64,000 bases of DNA, from positions 310,001 to 374,000 of the forward strand of contig NZ_RWKI01000005.1 of assembly GCF_003984645.1 (NCBI RefSeq), in the 5' to 3' direction. The stretch's first letter is position 1. Every line of letters starts with the position of its first letter. This DNA comes from Variovorax sp. MHTC-1 (GTDB lineage Bacteria; Pseudomonadota; Gammaproteobacteria; Burkholderiales; Burkholderiaceae_C). The notes under the pieces are model-generated. The model was not told the origin of the DNA and did no database searches. It saw nothing but the letters and a program-made list of their open reading frames with translations. Shown one piece after another: positions 28,963 to 39,400 of the stretch. A program made the position numbers and the translations under genes.

Positions 28963-29904
28963 TCAATGCACCGGATCGCGCTGCCAGGCCGCTGCGCTGC
29001 GCGCTGCGCCGGCATGCGTGCCGGCGCGACCCGTCGCTGGGGAATGGGCCGAGGCCGTGCCGCCGTGCGTCACGCGCAGCGCCCAGTCGCACACCACCCG
29101 CATGAAGATCTGCTGCGAGGCCATCGAGGTGAGGCTGTGGTCGATCTCGCCGATGAACTCGTATTCGAACTGCTGCATGAAGGGCTCGTCGGCAAAGGGC
29201 CCCAGCTGGTCGCGGCCGCGGTCCGTCACGTGCATGGTGCCGGTGTAGAGCTGCAGCACCGCCACGTTGCGCTCCGCCAGCTGGCTCATCGAGCGGCGGA
29301 ACAGCGCGGCCGTGACTTCCGGCGGTTCGGGTTCGAAGATGCTGGGCGACGCGGCGGCCGCGGCGCTGGCCGAGAACTTGCGCTGCAGCCAGCGCATCGT
29401 CTTGCCGATCACGGCCGGATTGGTCGGCACCGCCAGCGCGCGGTGCAAGCTGCGCTCCAGCTGCGCGCGGCGGCCCGGGAAGGCATAGCCGTCGAACATC
29501 AGCAGGCCGACGACGCGCGCATCGGCCACCGCAAGCGAAAGCCCGTTGGTGGCGCCCGAGCACAGGCCGATCGCAATGAAGCGCCGAATGCCGAGCATGG
29601 TCTGGATCAGGTTCATCGCCGCCTGCAGATCGAACACCGCCTGCGTGAGGAAGTGCTCGGAGCCGCTGGCCGGGCCGCTGTCGCCCAGGCCCGCGAGATC
29701 GAAGCGGATGCTGCTGATGCCGCGCGCGGCCATCTGCCGCGCCAGCTTCACGTTGATGCGCCGAGGCCCGATCCGGTGGTTCGCGCCCATGTTGAGCATG
29801 AGGCAGGCGACGGGCGCCAGCGAACCCTCGGCGGGCGTCGTGATGACGCCGATCAGCGAGCCGTCGGGCCCGAACTGGACGGGGATTTCTTTGTAGTCAT
29901 TCAT
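28963..29904 (-). CDS. Alpha/beta-hydrolase with Cys at the nucleophile position (exosortase-associated hydrolase 1-like)
   Basis: A 313-residue alpha/beta-hydrolase. The oxyanion/cap region has the MLNMGANHRIGPRR segment (about 36-49). The nucleophile elbow reads GLCSG (113-117), placing Cys115 where Ser is usual. A C-terminal IDHSLTS supplies the catalytic His. Text and pairing with the next gene resemble the two hydrolases that accompany exosortase/EPS loci in other betaproteobacteria, but no exosortase or PEP-CTERM gene is near. Last gene of the NRPS-PKS operon, overlapping the second hydrolase by 8 nt. It may release or edit the assembly-line product as an external thioesterase/acyltransferase; that is inference. 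The last 30 residues are low-complexity. Confidence 0.75.
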   Translation of the reverse strand: MNDYKEIPVQFGPDGSLIGVITTPAEGSLAPVACLMLNMGANHRIGPRRINVKLARQMAARGISSIRFDLAGLGDSGPASGSEHFLTQAVFDLQAAMNLIQTMLGIRRFIAIGLCSGATNGLSLAVADARVVGLLMFDGYAFPGRRAQLERSLHRALAVPTNPAVIGKTMRWLQRKFSASAAAAASPSIFEPEPPEVTAALFRRSMSQLAERNVAVLQLYTGTMHVTDRGRDQLGPFADEPFMQQFEYEFIGEIDHSLTSMASQQIFMRVVCDWALRVTHGGTASAHSPATGRAGTHAGAARSAAAWQRDPVH

Positions 29905-30703
29905 GGACTTCTGCCAGCAAGCGTTGCACGGCCTCGGTAGGGACCATCGCGTTATTGGGATGCGGGTCGGAGGTCCAGATCAGCGGGTGCTGGAACGGCG
30001 TGACGCGCAGCGGCATGTGGCGGGCCGTCTCCTTGCCCGCCCATTGATGGGCAATATGGTCGCCGGCATCGGCGAGCACCACGGTTTCGTGCAGCGCCGT
30101 GAGCTGCAGGGTTTCCGGGCCGAGCGCGCGCAGCTGCTGGCGCAGCAACTGCGATACGCCGAAGCCGAAGATTTCGTCGGTGAATGCATCGCCGTCCTTG
30201 GCCAGCCGGCGCCGCCATGCCGGGTCCGGCACGCAGAAGGAGCGCTCGAGCGCCTCCACGTGGCCGGCGCGCAGTTCCTGGACGTAGCGCGCGCCGTCGA
30301 TGATCGGGTCCCACAGAATGAGCCGGGCCGGATCGCAGCGCCCGCTCTTGGCCGCCAGCACCGCCAGGGCGGCGCCCAGGCGCGCGCCGAGCCAGACGAT
30401 GCGCCGGCTGCCGGCGCGGCGCCGCAGCTCCTCGTGCGCGGTGCAGACGTCGCGCCGCCAGCCTTCTAGATCGCCGTCGGTGTCCTCGCCGGGCGAGTCG
30501 CCGCTGCCGTGGTAGTCGAAGCGCAGCACCGCTACGCCGGAACGCGCGAGCCGGTCGGACAGCACGCGGAACAGGCGGTGCGCGCGCACGGCCTCCTGCC
30601 CGAGGGGCGGGCAGATCAACACGGCGATGCCGCTGTCGCGCTCAGGCGAATGGAAGAGCCCGAAGAGCTGCCGCGAGGCCGGGCCGAAGAGCATCGGAGT
30701 CAT
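29897..30703 (-). CDS. Alpha/beta-hydrolase-fold protein lacking the Ser nucleophile (exosortase-associated hydrolase 2-like)
   Basis: A 268-residue alpha/beta-hydrolase fold: early strand AVLICPPLGQEAVRAHRLFR (24-43), then VLRFDYHGSGDSPG (about 59-72). The elbow is WLGARLG (104-110), with Arg108 at the nucleophile site, so it is probably not a classical Ser hydrolase. A late segment, TPFQHPLIWTSDPHP, holds a His. The same elbow change is, from memory, usual in the exosortase-associated hydrolase 2 family. ATG at 30703; its start overlaps the phosphopantetheinyl transferase stop (ATGA). It may be a pseudo-enzyme partner of hydrolase 1. The pair is coupled to the NRPS genes, arguing for a role in that pathway. 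Confidence 0.75.
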   Translation of the reverse strand: MTPMLFGPASRQLFGLFHSPERDSGIAVLICPPLGQEAVRAHRLFRVLSDRLARSGVAVLRFDYHGSGDSPGEDTDGDLEGWRRDVCTAHEELRRRAGSRRIVWLGARLGAALAVLAAKSGRCDPARLILWDPIIDGARYVQELRAGHVEALERSFCVPDPAWRRRLAKDGDAFTDEIFGFGVSQLLRQQLRALGPETLQLTALHETVVLADAGDHIAHQWAGKETARHMPLRVTPFQHPLIWTSDPHPNNAMVPTEAVQRLLAEVHE

Positions 30704-31419
30704 GCGTAAGTCTCGCTTTCGACGGCGTGCAGGCGCTGTGCGACAACCGCCTCTTCGCACATCAGCACCCGTGCCACCGCACACAGGGCGCCCTGGACAT
30801 CATGGAAGGACGACAGCGCCAGGCGCACCACCCCGTCGGCGGAGCCGATCTTCACTTCGCGCGAATCGGGCACCACGCCCACGTCGAAGCTGCGCGTGTC
30901 GACCGAGAGGCCCATGCCGGTGGCCTTGAGGCAGGCTTCCTTGCGGGTCCAGCAGGTGAGGAAGGCGCGGTCGCGCTCGCTGGGCTCGAGCTGGGCCAGC
31001 GCCCGCCGCTCGGCCTCGGTGAAGTAGTTGGCGGCCAGCGCCGCCGCGTCCGGCATGGGGCGCAGCAGTTCGACATCGACCCCCACTTCGGCCTCGTCGC
31101 AGACCGCGATCAAGGCCACCGACTGGCTGTGGCTCAGGTTGAAGCGCAACTGCGCACGCTCGACCAGCGCGGGCTTGCCGAGGGCGCCGTGGTCGAACTC
31201 CAGCAGGCTCGCGGGGATCCCGCATTGCGCGGAGAGCGTCTCGCGCAGGGCCGCATGGGCGGCGACGAAGCGGTTGCGGTCGCGCCGAAAGACGAAGCGC
31301 CGGGCGCGCTCCCATTCGGCCTCCGACAGGGAAGCCACCGCCTGCGGCGCCGGCGTGGCGTCCAGGTCGACCTGCCAGAGGCGGCAAGATGCCGAGGAGG
31401 GGAGTTGCGTGATCGTCAT
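30700..31419 (-). CDS. Sfp-type 4'-phosphopantetheinyl transferase
   Basis: Moves 4'-phosphopantetheine from CoA onto the conserved Ser of carrier domains, activating the NRPS and PKS. 239 residues. All three signature motifs are present: FNLSHS (about 92-97), GVDVE (about 112-116, Mg2+-binding Asp and Glu) and WTRKEACLKATGMGL (about 156-170). It starts 10 nt after the NRPS stop, so it is dedicated to the four carrier domains encoded just upstream. Sfp types are broad and could also serve other carriers. Confidence 0.93.
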   Translation of the reverse strand: MTITQLPSSASCRLWQVDLDATPAPQAVASLSEAEWERARRFVFRRDRNRFVAAHAALRETLSAQCGIPASLLEFDHGALGKPALVERAQLRFNLSHSQSVALIAVCDEAEVGVDVELLRPMPDAAALAANYFTEAERRALAQLEPSERDRAFLTCWTRKEACLKATGMGLSVDTRSFDVGVVPDSREVKIGSADGVVRLALSSFHDVQGALCAVARVLMCEEAVVAQRLHAVESETYA

Positions 31420-31429
31420 GGCGGCCTCT

Positions 31430-34400
31430 TCAGCTCTTGCGGCCCCAGCCGGAGAACACGCGGCCGAGCAGGCCGCCGCGCCGCGATTCGTTCGCCGCCG
31501 GCACCGCGGCCATGTCGAGCGCCGTGCCTGCAGCGGCCGAGGCCAGCTGCCCCAGGCCTTCGAACACGTAGCGGCGCGGTTCCACGCGGAAGCCCATCAC
31601 CTGTTCGGCTTGCTGGATCACGCGCATCGCGAGCAGCGAGTCGCCGCCGAGGTCGAAGAAGTTGTCGTTGGCGCGGATGTCGTTGACGTCGATGCTGAGC
31701 GCGCTGGCCCAGATCTGCGCCAGCTTCGCCTGCTCCGGCAACAGCAGCACCTGCGCCTGCGGCGGCCGCGCGGCCACGGTCTGCGCGGCGGTGGGCGCCG
31801 GCGCCTCGTCGGCCGCGAGCCGCTGCAGGTAGACCGCGCTTGCCGAGCCGGCCGGCGCCGCGATGGCTTCCAGCGTGGCGTCCGGCTGCTGCGCGACCAG
31901 GCGCAGCAGCTCGAGATAGCGCTCCATGAAGGCGGCGCCGGTCTCGCGCTTGTAGATGTCGGCGTTGTAGACCACCGCGCCTTCGAGGCCGTTGGGCTTG
32001 TCCATCAGCCAGATGCCGAGATCGTCGGTCGCGCCGCGCTGCGGCAGATGCATCTGGCGGTGCTGGAGTCCGCCGATGTCGCGCGGCCGCTCGCGCGCGT
32101 CCTGGAACGAGAACAGGGCCTGGTAGAGCCCCACGCCCTGCGCGCGCTCCACGAATTCGGGCTCGCTGACCAGGCGCTCGAAGGGGATCTGCTGGTGGCT
32201 CATCACTGCGATCAGCTCCTGCTTCACGTAGCGCATGAACTCGCCGAAGCGCAGCGAGCGGTCGATCTGGAAGGACAGCGGCAGCACGTTGTTGAAGAAG
32301 CCCATCACCGGCTCGAGCTCGGGCGTCTCGCGGCCGCGCACCGGCGTGGCGATGACGATCGAGCGGCTGTCGACGATGCTGCTCATCATGAGAATATAGA
32401 CGCCCAGGGTCAGCATGTTGAGCGTGACGTCGTGGCGCTGGCCGGTCTCGCGCAGCCGCTCGGTGAGCGCCTTGTCGACATTGATCCAGTGCGCGCCGCC
32501 CTGGCCGCTCATGCCCGCGCGGCGCGGCATGTCGGTGCGCGGCGCCTTCGGCGTCGGCGAGTTCGCGAAACGGTCCTTCCAGTAGCGCAACTGGAGCTCG
32601 GCCTCGGGCTCAGTGAGCCAGCGCGCATACCAGTCGGCATAGTCGCCGTGGGTCACGGCCAGCTCGGGCAGTCCGTGCGCCTCGCCGCGCACCAGCGCGC
32701 CATAGACGGTGGACAGCTCGCTCTGCAGGATGTCGAAGGACCAGCCGTCCCAGATCAGGTGGTGCGGCACGAAGACGAAGGCGTGGTCCTCGGCCGAGAT
32801 CCTGTAGAGCGCCGCGTGGAACATCGGCGCGCGATGAATGTCGATCGGGCGATCGGCCATCTCGTGCATGCGCTCGGTCAGCTCGGCTTCGCGCTGGTCC
32901 TCCGGCAGATCGCCGAGATCGAACACCGGGAGCTCGTAGGCCACGTCCTTCGCGATCAACGCAGCCGGCGCGCCGGTGGCGGGATCGGTGCCGATCGCGG
33001 TGCGCAGCGAGGGCTGCCGCTCGATGATCGTGCGCAGCGCCGCATTGAACTTCTCGACGTCCAGCGGCCCGCCGAGCCGGTGCGCGGACGGGGCGTTGTA
33101 GGTCGGACGCCCGGGATGCAGCTCTTCCACGAAACGGATGCGCTCCTGCATCGGCGTGAGCTGTGCGCTACTGCGGTCCGCGACATGCGCGATCGGCGCG
33201 CTGCGCGGCGCGTTGCTGCCGTCGAGGCCTTCGATCGCAGCGGCCAGCCGTTCGGCCGTCGGCGCCTCGAACAGCATGCGCAGCGGCACCGTGAGCTCGA
33301 ACTCGCGGCTCAGCAGGGTCGCGAGCCGCGCCGCGAGCAGCGAATGGCCGCCCAGCGAGAAGAAGTCGTCGCGGATGCCGAGGCCGGGCAGGTTGAGCAC
33401 GCGCTCCATCGTTTCCATCACGATGCGTTCGCGCTCGTTGCGCGGCGCCAGCCGCTCGCTCGTCTCTTGCCGCGTCGCGCTGGGCTTGGGCAGCGCCTTG
33501 CGGTCCACCTTGCCGTTGGGCAGCAGCGGAATGGCGTCGAGGCCGACCACGTGCTGCGGCACCATGTACTGCGGCAGGCGGCAGCGCAAATGACGATCGA
33601 GCGCGGCCAGGTCGACCGTGGCGCCCGGCGAGGGCGCGAGGTAGGCCACCAGGCGCACGTCGCCCGGCTGGTCTTCGCGCGTGACGACGACGCTGCGCGC
33701 GACGCCTGGCGCCTCGTTGCAGCGCGCCTCGATCTCGCCGAGTTCGATGCGGTAGCCGCGCACCTTGACCTGGAAGTCGAAGCGGCCCATGTGCTCCAGC
33801 AGGCCGTCGTTGCGCCAGCGGCCGCGGTCGCCGCTGCGGTAGATCAGCGTTTCGACGCCGTCGATGGCGGTCGTCACGAATCGCTCGGCCGTAAGCTCGG
33901 GCCGGTCGAGGTAGCCCAGCGTCACGCCCATGCCGCTGATGCAGATCTCGCCCGGCACGCCGATCGGGCAGGGCTCGAGGTTGCCGTCGAGGATCCAGAC
34001 GCCGGTGTTGGCCATCGGCCGGCCGATGGAGACGCCGCGCGCCGCGACGATCGGGCGCTCCATGCGCCAGACGGTCGACCACACGGTGGTTTCCGTCGGT
34101 CCGTAGAGGTTCCAGAGTTCGCTCGTGCGGTCCATCAGATCCAGCGAGAGATCCGCGGGCACCGGCTCGGCGCCGATCCAGGCGCGAAAGCCGCGCGGGC
34201 CCGACCACTCGGCATCGAGCAGCAGCCGCCACATGCCGGGTGTAGCCTGCAGGATGGTGATGGCTTCCGACTCCAGCAGCGCTCGCAGCCGGTTGCCGTC
34301 CATCGCGACCTCGCGCTGCACGATCACGATCTCGGCGCCCGCCGCCAGCGGCAGCATCACCTCGGGCACCGCCATGTCGAAGGACAGCGTGGTCACCGCG

Positions 34401-36436
34401 GCCATGCGGTCGCCCGCACCGATGCCCGGCTGGCGCTGCATGGTCTGCATCAGGTTCGCCACCGCGCGGTGCGGCACGCACACGCCCTTGGGTTTGCCGG
34501 TCGATCCGGAGGTGTAGATGACGTAGGCGGTGTCTTCGCCCTGCGCATCTTGGGCCCCGGGCGGGAGCGGCGTGGGCGCTTCGTTCTGCCAGGCGGTGTC
34601 CAGGTCGAGCATCAGCACGCGGTCGGCCGCGTCTTCGCGCCACGTCCTCGGCGCCGCGGCGATCGAGGAGGCGGTCAGCAGCAGCCCGAGCTTCGCATCC
34701 TCGGCGTAGTAGTCCAGGCGCGCCTGGGGGAAGGCGGGGTCGAGCGGCACGTAGGCGGCGCCGCTCTTGAGCACCGCGAGCAGGGCCACGAACATGTCGA
34801 AGCCGCGGTCCAGGCACAGGCCGACGCGTTCGCCGCGGCCCATGCCGCGCGCACGCAGCGCATGGGCCAATCGGTTCGAGCGTTCGTCGAGTTCGCGGTA
34901 GCTCATGCGCCTGGCGCCGTCGCGCAAAGCCGGCTGCGCGGGCTGAGTCGCCGCGTGCGTCATGAAGCCGGCATGCATCAGCGGCGCGCCTTCCAATGGC
35001 GTCGGCGCCGGCTGCAGCGTCGTGAGGGCGTGCGCTTCGGCGGGCGACAGCAGCGCGAGCTTGCCGACCGGCTGGGCCGGATTGCGCACCACGGCGCGCA
35101 GCAAGCTTTCGTACATGCCGAGCCAGCGGCGCACGGTCGCATCGTCGTAGAGGTCGGCGTTGTACTGCGCCTCCATCTGCATGCCGCCTACCACGGGCGT
35201 CACGTTGAGGAAGAGTTCGAAGTTCTCGTAGCGGCGCGCGATGGTGCTCTGCTCGACCTGCAGGTCGGGAAAATTGCCCTCGTTGGGCGCGGCATCGCGG
35301 TCCACGTTGAACAGCACGTTCACCAGCGGCAGGCGGCTGGGGTCGCGCGGCACGGGCAGCTTCTTGAGCAGCGCGCCGTAGGTCAGGGTCTGGTGCTCGA
35401 AGGCGTCGAGCAGGGCGCTTCCGGCCTGGCGCGCCAGCGCATTGAAGGGCGCCTGGGTGTCGACCGCCACGCGGATCGGCAGCAGGTTGACGCAGTGGCC
35501 CACCAGCGAGGGCATGTCGCTGGGCATCTGGCCCGCGGCCGCGATGCCGATCACCAGGTCGTCATGCGCCGTCAGGCGGTGCAGGGTAGCGGCGAAGGCG
35601 CTGAACATGGTCGCGAACAGGCTGGTGCCCGAAACGGCGCCGACCTTGCGCAGGCCGTCGATGAGGTCCTGGCTCAAGACGTGATCGATGCGGTAGGCAT
35701 TGAAGGTGCGCACCGCCGGCCGCGGGCGGTCCAGCGGCAGCTCCAGCACCGGCAGGCTGCCGCCCGCGAAGCGCGAGAGCCAGTAGCCGACGTGGGCGTC
35801 CATCTCGGGGCTGTTCGCCTCTTGGGCCTCCCAGGCGGCGTAGTCGGAATACTGGGCCGCCGGCTCCAATGCCGGACCGGCGCCGATCTGTTCGGCATAG
35901 AGGCTGCCGAGGTCCTGGCTGATCACGCCCCAGGACCAGCCGTCGCAGATCGCGTGGTGCGCGCTCATCACGAGCACGTGGTCGATCGGCGACAGCCGGT
36001 AGAGCGCGGCCCTGAAGAGCGGGCCCTGCTCGAGGTGGAACGGCTCGAGCACGGCGGCCACGCCGTCTTCCTCGAGCCTGCGCTTCTGCGCCGCCGCATC
36101 GAGCGCGCCGAGATCGTATTCGGCCATGTGGACCGGCGCGGCCTCGCCGATCAGCAACTGCGCGCCGTCGGGCGAGATGGTGGCGCGAAGCGATTCGTGG
36201 CGCGCGACCAGCCGGTCGAGCGCGCTGGCGAGCGCTCGCGTGTCCAGCGTGCCCTTGAGCCGCAGCCGGAGCGTCTCGTTGTAGGCCAGCGAGGCTTCCG
36301 GACTCAGGCGATCGCCGAGCCAGACTTCGCGCTGCGCCTCGGTGGTCGAGACGACGCGCTCGATCAGGCCCGAGGCGAAGGGATCGAACTCCTCGGCGGC
36401 GTCCTCGGCGGACAGGGTGGCGACTGCATCGATCAT
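31430..36436 (-). CDS. Nonribosomal peptide synthetase, C-A-PCP-C-PCP
   Basis: 1668 residues. C1 has [11 protein letters not shown] near residue 164. The A domain has [11 protein letters not shown] near 640 and NGKVDRKAL at its end. PCP1 is [12 protein letters not shown] near 1028, C2 has HHLIWDGWS near 1228, and PCP2 is [16 protein letters not shown] near 1595, each with the phosphopantetheine Ser. Aligning by eye to GrsA, the A-domain pocket reads about D-M-P-Q-W-G-L-V-W-K, which I do not match to a known substrate. There is no A domain for the second PCP and no thioesterase or reductase; the protein ends 60 residues after PCP2. Both C domains keep HHxxxDG. The ATG overlaps the PKS stop (ATGA), so the product passes from the aminotransferase module of that protein to C1 here. 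Confidence 0.92.
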   Translation of the reverse strand: MIDAVATLSAEDAAEEFDPFASGLIERVVSTTEAQREVWLGDRLSPEASLAYNETLRLRLKGTLDTRALASALDRLVARHESLRATISPDGAQLLIGEAAPVHMAEYDLGALDAAAQKRRLEEDGVAAVLEPFHLEQGPLFRAALYRLSPIDHVLVMSAHHAICDGWSWGVISQDLGSLYAEQIGAGPALEPAAQYSDYAAWEAQEANSPEMDAHVGYWLSRFAGGSLPVLELPLDRPRPAVRTFNAYRIDHVLSQDLIDGLRKVGAVSGTSLFATMFSAFAATLHRLTAHDDLVIGIAAAGQMPSDMPSLVGHCVNLLPIRVAVDTQAPFNALARQAGSALLDAFEHQTLTYGALLKKLPVPRDPSRLPLVNVLFNVDRDAAPNEGNFPDLQVEQSTIARRYENFELFLNVTPVVGGMQMEAQYNADLYDDATVRRWLGMYESLLRAVVRNPAQPVGKLALLSPAEAHALTTLQPAPTPLEGAPLMHAGFMTHAATQPAQPALRDGARRMSYRELDERSNRLAHALRARGMGRGERVGLCLDRGFDMFVALLAVLKSGAAYVPLDPAFPQARLDYYAEDAKLGLLLTASSIAAAPRTWREDAADRVLMLDLDTAWQNEAPTPLPPGAQDAQGEDTAYVIYTSGSTGKPKGVCVPHRAVANLMQTMQRQPGIGAGDRMAAVTTLSFDMAVPEVMLPLAAGAEIVIVQREVAMDGNRLRALLESEAITILQATPGMWRLLLDAEWSGPRGFRAWIGAEPVPADLSLDLMDRTSELWNLYGPTETTVWSTVWRMERPIVAARGVSIGRPMANTGVWILDGNLEPCPIGVPGEICISGMGVTLGYLDRPELTAERFVTTAIDGVETLIYRSGDRGRWRNDGLLEHMGRFDFQVKVRGYRIELGEIEARCNEAPGVARSVVVTREDQPGDVRLVAYLAPSPGATVDLAALDRHLRCRLPQYMVPQHVVGLDAIPLLPNGKVDRKALPKPSATRQETSERLAPRNERERIVMETMERVLNLPGLGIRDDFFSLGGHSLLAARLATLLSREFELTVPLRMLFEAPTAERLAAAIEGLDGSNAPRSAPIAHVADRSSAQLTPMQERIRFVEELHPGRPTYNAPSAHRLGGPLDVEKFNAALRTIIERQPSLRTAIGTDPATGAPAALIAKDVAYELPVFDLGDLPEDQREAELTERMHEMADRPIDIHRAPMFHAALYRISAEDHAFVFVPHHLIWDGWSFDILQSELSTVYGALVRGEAHGLPELAVTHGDYADWYARWLTEPEAELQLRYWKDRFANSPTPKAPRTDMPRRAGMSGQGGAHWINVDKALTERLRETGQRHDVTLNMLTLGVYILMMSSIVDSRSIVIATPVRGRETPELEPVMGFFNNVLPLSFQIDRSLRFGEFMRYVKQELIAVMSHQQIPFERLVSEPEFVERAQGVGLYQALFSFQDARERPRDIGGLQHRQMHLPQRGATDDLGIWLMDKPNGLEGAVVYNADIYKRETGAAFMERYLELLRLVAQQPDATLEAIAAPAGSASAVYLQRLAADEAPAPTAAQTVAARPPQAQVLLLPEQAKLAQIWASALSIDVNDIRANDNFFDLGGDSLLAMRVIQQAEQVMGFRVEPRRYVFEGLGQLASAAAGTALDMAAVPAANESRRGGLLGRVFSGWGRKS

Positions 36437-39400
36437 GCTTTGTACTTCGTGAATTTGCCTTGGGCGTTCGGATCGGGCACAAACCACGCGGGTTGGCCGT
36501 CCTTGTCGCGGCCGAGCCGCGCGTCGGGTGCGGGCGGATGCGAGGGGTCGAGCACCGTCTTGGGCGCGGCGCGGCGCGGCAGCAGCTCGGCTTCCTGCAT
36601 CTCGGCAATCGATTCCTTGAAGGCCGACTTGATGGTCGCGATGTCCTGCTGCGAATGCGCGGCCGTCATGAAGCAGGGGAAGTTGTCGAGGATGTGCACC
36701 CCGCGGCTGCGCATCATCGCGAACAGCAGGTCCTGCAGCGGATGGTCTTCGAGCCAGCTGACGCGCCACAGCGAGGAGAAGTAGCGGATCTCGACCGGCG
36801 CGCCGACCTCGCGGCAGAAGGCCGAGAGCTCGTCGGCCATGGCCGCGGTATGCAGGTTCAGCTGTGTCTGCAGCTTGTTGTTGTCCGCCTTCAGGTGTTC
36901 GAGCGCGGCCTTGGCGGCGGCCAGCGCGAGCGGATGCCGCACGAAGGTGCCGGCGAAGTAGGTGACGCCCACCGTGGGCACGGAGTCGTCGCCGTACTGC
37001 CAGGGACCGCCGTCGAGCGCATCCATGTACTGCCGCCTGCCCGCGATCACGCCCACGGGCATGCCGCCGCCCAGCACCTTGCCGTAGGTGGCGAGGTCGG
37101 CGCGAATGCCGAACAGCGCCTGCGCGCCGCCCAGGTCGCAGCGGAAGCCGGTGATGACCTCGTCGAAGATCAGGCAGGTGTCGGACTTCTCGGTGATCGC
37201 GCGCACCTCGCGCAGGAAATCGCGCGGCTGGAAGTCGGGCCGGCGGCTCTGCACCGGCTCGACCAGCACGGCAGCCAGGTCCTCGGCATTGGCGCGGATG
37301 AACTCGAGCGCCTCGGGCGTGCCGTAGTCCAGCACGCGAATGTCGCCGAACATGCCCTGCAGCACGCCGGGTGCGGCCGACATGCCCTTGGCATTGCGGC
37401 CCGCGCGCACCAGCACCTCGTCGAAGGTGCCGTGGTAGGAGCCGGTGAAGAGCACCACGGTGCTGCGGCCGGTGACGGTGCGCGCGATGCGCAGCGCCGC
37501 CATCACCGCCTCGGAACCGGTGTTGCACAGGCCGGCGCGGTCGAATCCGGTGAGCTCGCACAAGAGCCGGGTCACGTCGGCGGCCAGCGGATGCTGCGGG
37601 CCGATCTCGTAGCCCAGGTCGAGCTGCTTCTTCACCGCCTCGTTGATGAAGTCGGGCGTCCAGCCGAAGAGATTCATGCCGAAGCCGTTGAGCGTGTCGA
37701 CGTACTCGTTGCCGTCGATGTCCCACATGCGCGAGCCTTTGGAGCGCTCGATGACGATCTGGTAGGTGATTTCCTTGGTCGCGGGCCGGAAGCCGTTGAC
37801 CACGCGCGGGTCGGCCATGTGCGAGCGGTTGTGCTCGGTGAAAGCCTTGCTCTTCCGGGTGCGCTCGACATAGCGGCGCATGAAGGCCGCCAGCCGCGCC
37901 TTCTGGCGCTCGGTCGGCTCCTTGCTCTGCGTGTGGATGCGCGCGATGGCGCCGAAGGCTTTCTTGACGTCGTACGTCGGCGCGGCGGGCGGCTCCTCGG
38001 CGGCAGCCGGCTCGGGGGTGTTGGACGCCGTGGCCGCGGCGGTGGCCATGGGCGTGGGTTGCTCCACCGCCGGCGCCGGCAGCACAGGGCTGACCGGAAC
38101 CGTCGGGGCCGCCGACAGCAATGCGAGTTGCTGTTGCATCAATTGCATCTGTTGTGCGATGACCTGCTGCACCAGGCTGCCGCTGGCGTCCGTCACGACC
38201 GCCGCGGGCTGCATGGCCGGCAGTGCGGCAAGCGCCGGTTGCTGCGGCACGGCAGCGGGCATTGCCGGCGGCACGACCGCTGCGGCCGTGTCCGGCGGCA
38301 GCGTCGCATCGAGGAACTCGGCCAGCGCGTCGAAGCTGCGATAGCTCTCCATCAGCTGCCGGAAGGTCAGGTTCACCTTGAAGGTCTTCTTGACCTGCAG
38401 CGCGGCCTGCGTGAGCGTGAGCGAGTCGAGCCCGATCTCGACGAAGGGCGCGGCGCCGTCGACGTCGGCCATGTCGGCGCCCGAGAGGTTCTCGAACAGC
38501 TCGCGCAGGCGCGTGACGAGGGAGGCGCGCCGCGCGGGCGGTGCGGAAGTGGCGGCAGCAGCAGCGACGGTCATTGTCAACTCCGGAATCGATGGGGTCT
38601 GTGGGGGCACGGATGCGGCAACGGCGAGCGCGGGCGCGGGCGCAGGTGCAGCTGCGATAGGCGTCGAAGCGATGTCGACCCAGAAGCGCTTGCGCTCGAA
38701 GGGATAGGTGGGCAGGCGCACGCGCTGCTTGCGTGCGCGCGCGTCGAGGGCCGCCAGGTCGATCTCGACGCCCTGGGCCCAGAGCCGGCCGGCGCCGAGC
38801 CGCCAGGCGGCGCTCTCACTGCCCGGCTGGTCGGCGAGCAGCGAGGCCGCCGGCGCGGGCAGGGCCTTGGAGGCGTGCTGGCGCACCAGGGTGGCCAGCG
38901 TGTTGCGCGGGCCGATCTCGACGAAGAGCGGGTGCGCGAGCTGGGCCAGCACCTCGCGCACGGCGGGCGAGAAGCGCACCGTCTCGCGCAGATGGCGCGC
39001 CCAATAGCGCGGGTCGGTCGCTTCCTCGGCGCTCAGCAGGCGGCCGGTGAGGGTCGAGTAGATCGGCAGCGCCGGCGGAGCGAGCGGCGTCTCGCGCACC
39101 AGCGCCTCGAAGGGCGCGACTGCCGCATCCATCATCGCGGAGTGAAAGGCATGCGAAGTCGAAAGCGTCCTGGCGACGATGCCCTTGGCTTCGAGCTCGG
39201 CGCGCAGCCTCTCGATGGCATCGCTCGGCCCTGCCGCCACGCAGACCGCCGGGCCGTTGTCGGCCGCGAGCGAAATCCCTTCGGGCAGGAGCGGCTGCAG
39301 CTCGGCCGCCGGCAGGCGCACCGAGAGCATGGTGCCGGCGGGCAATTCCTGCATCAGCGCACCGCGCCGCGCAACCAGGCGGGCCGCATCTTCCAGCCGC

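Noticed and set aside
28963..30703. Exosortase/PEP-CTERM sorting locus
   Set aside because: Only the two hydrolase-like genes are present; no exosortase, PEP-CTERM protein or polysaccharide gene nearby.
31028..36784. Very long open frame on the plus strand opposite the NRPS gene (about 1900 codons)
   Set aside because: Antisense shadow of a GC-rich gene: its translation is low-complexity Arg/His/Ala/Val text without any family motif, while the minus strand carries intact NRPS motifs.
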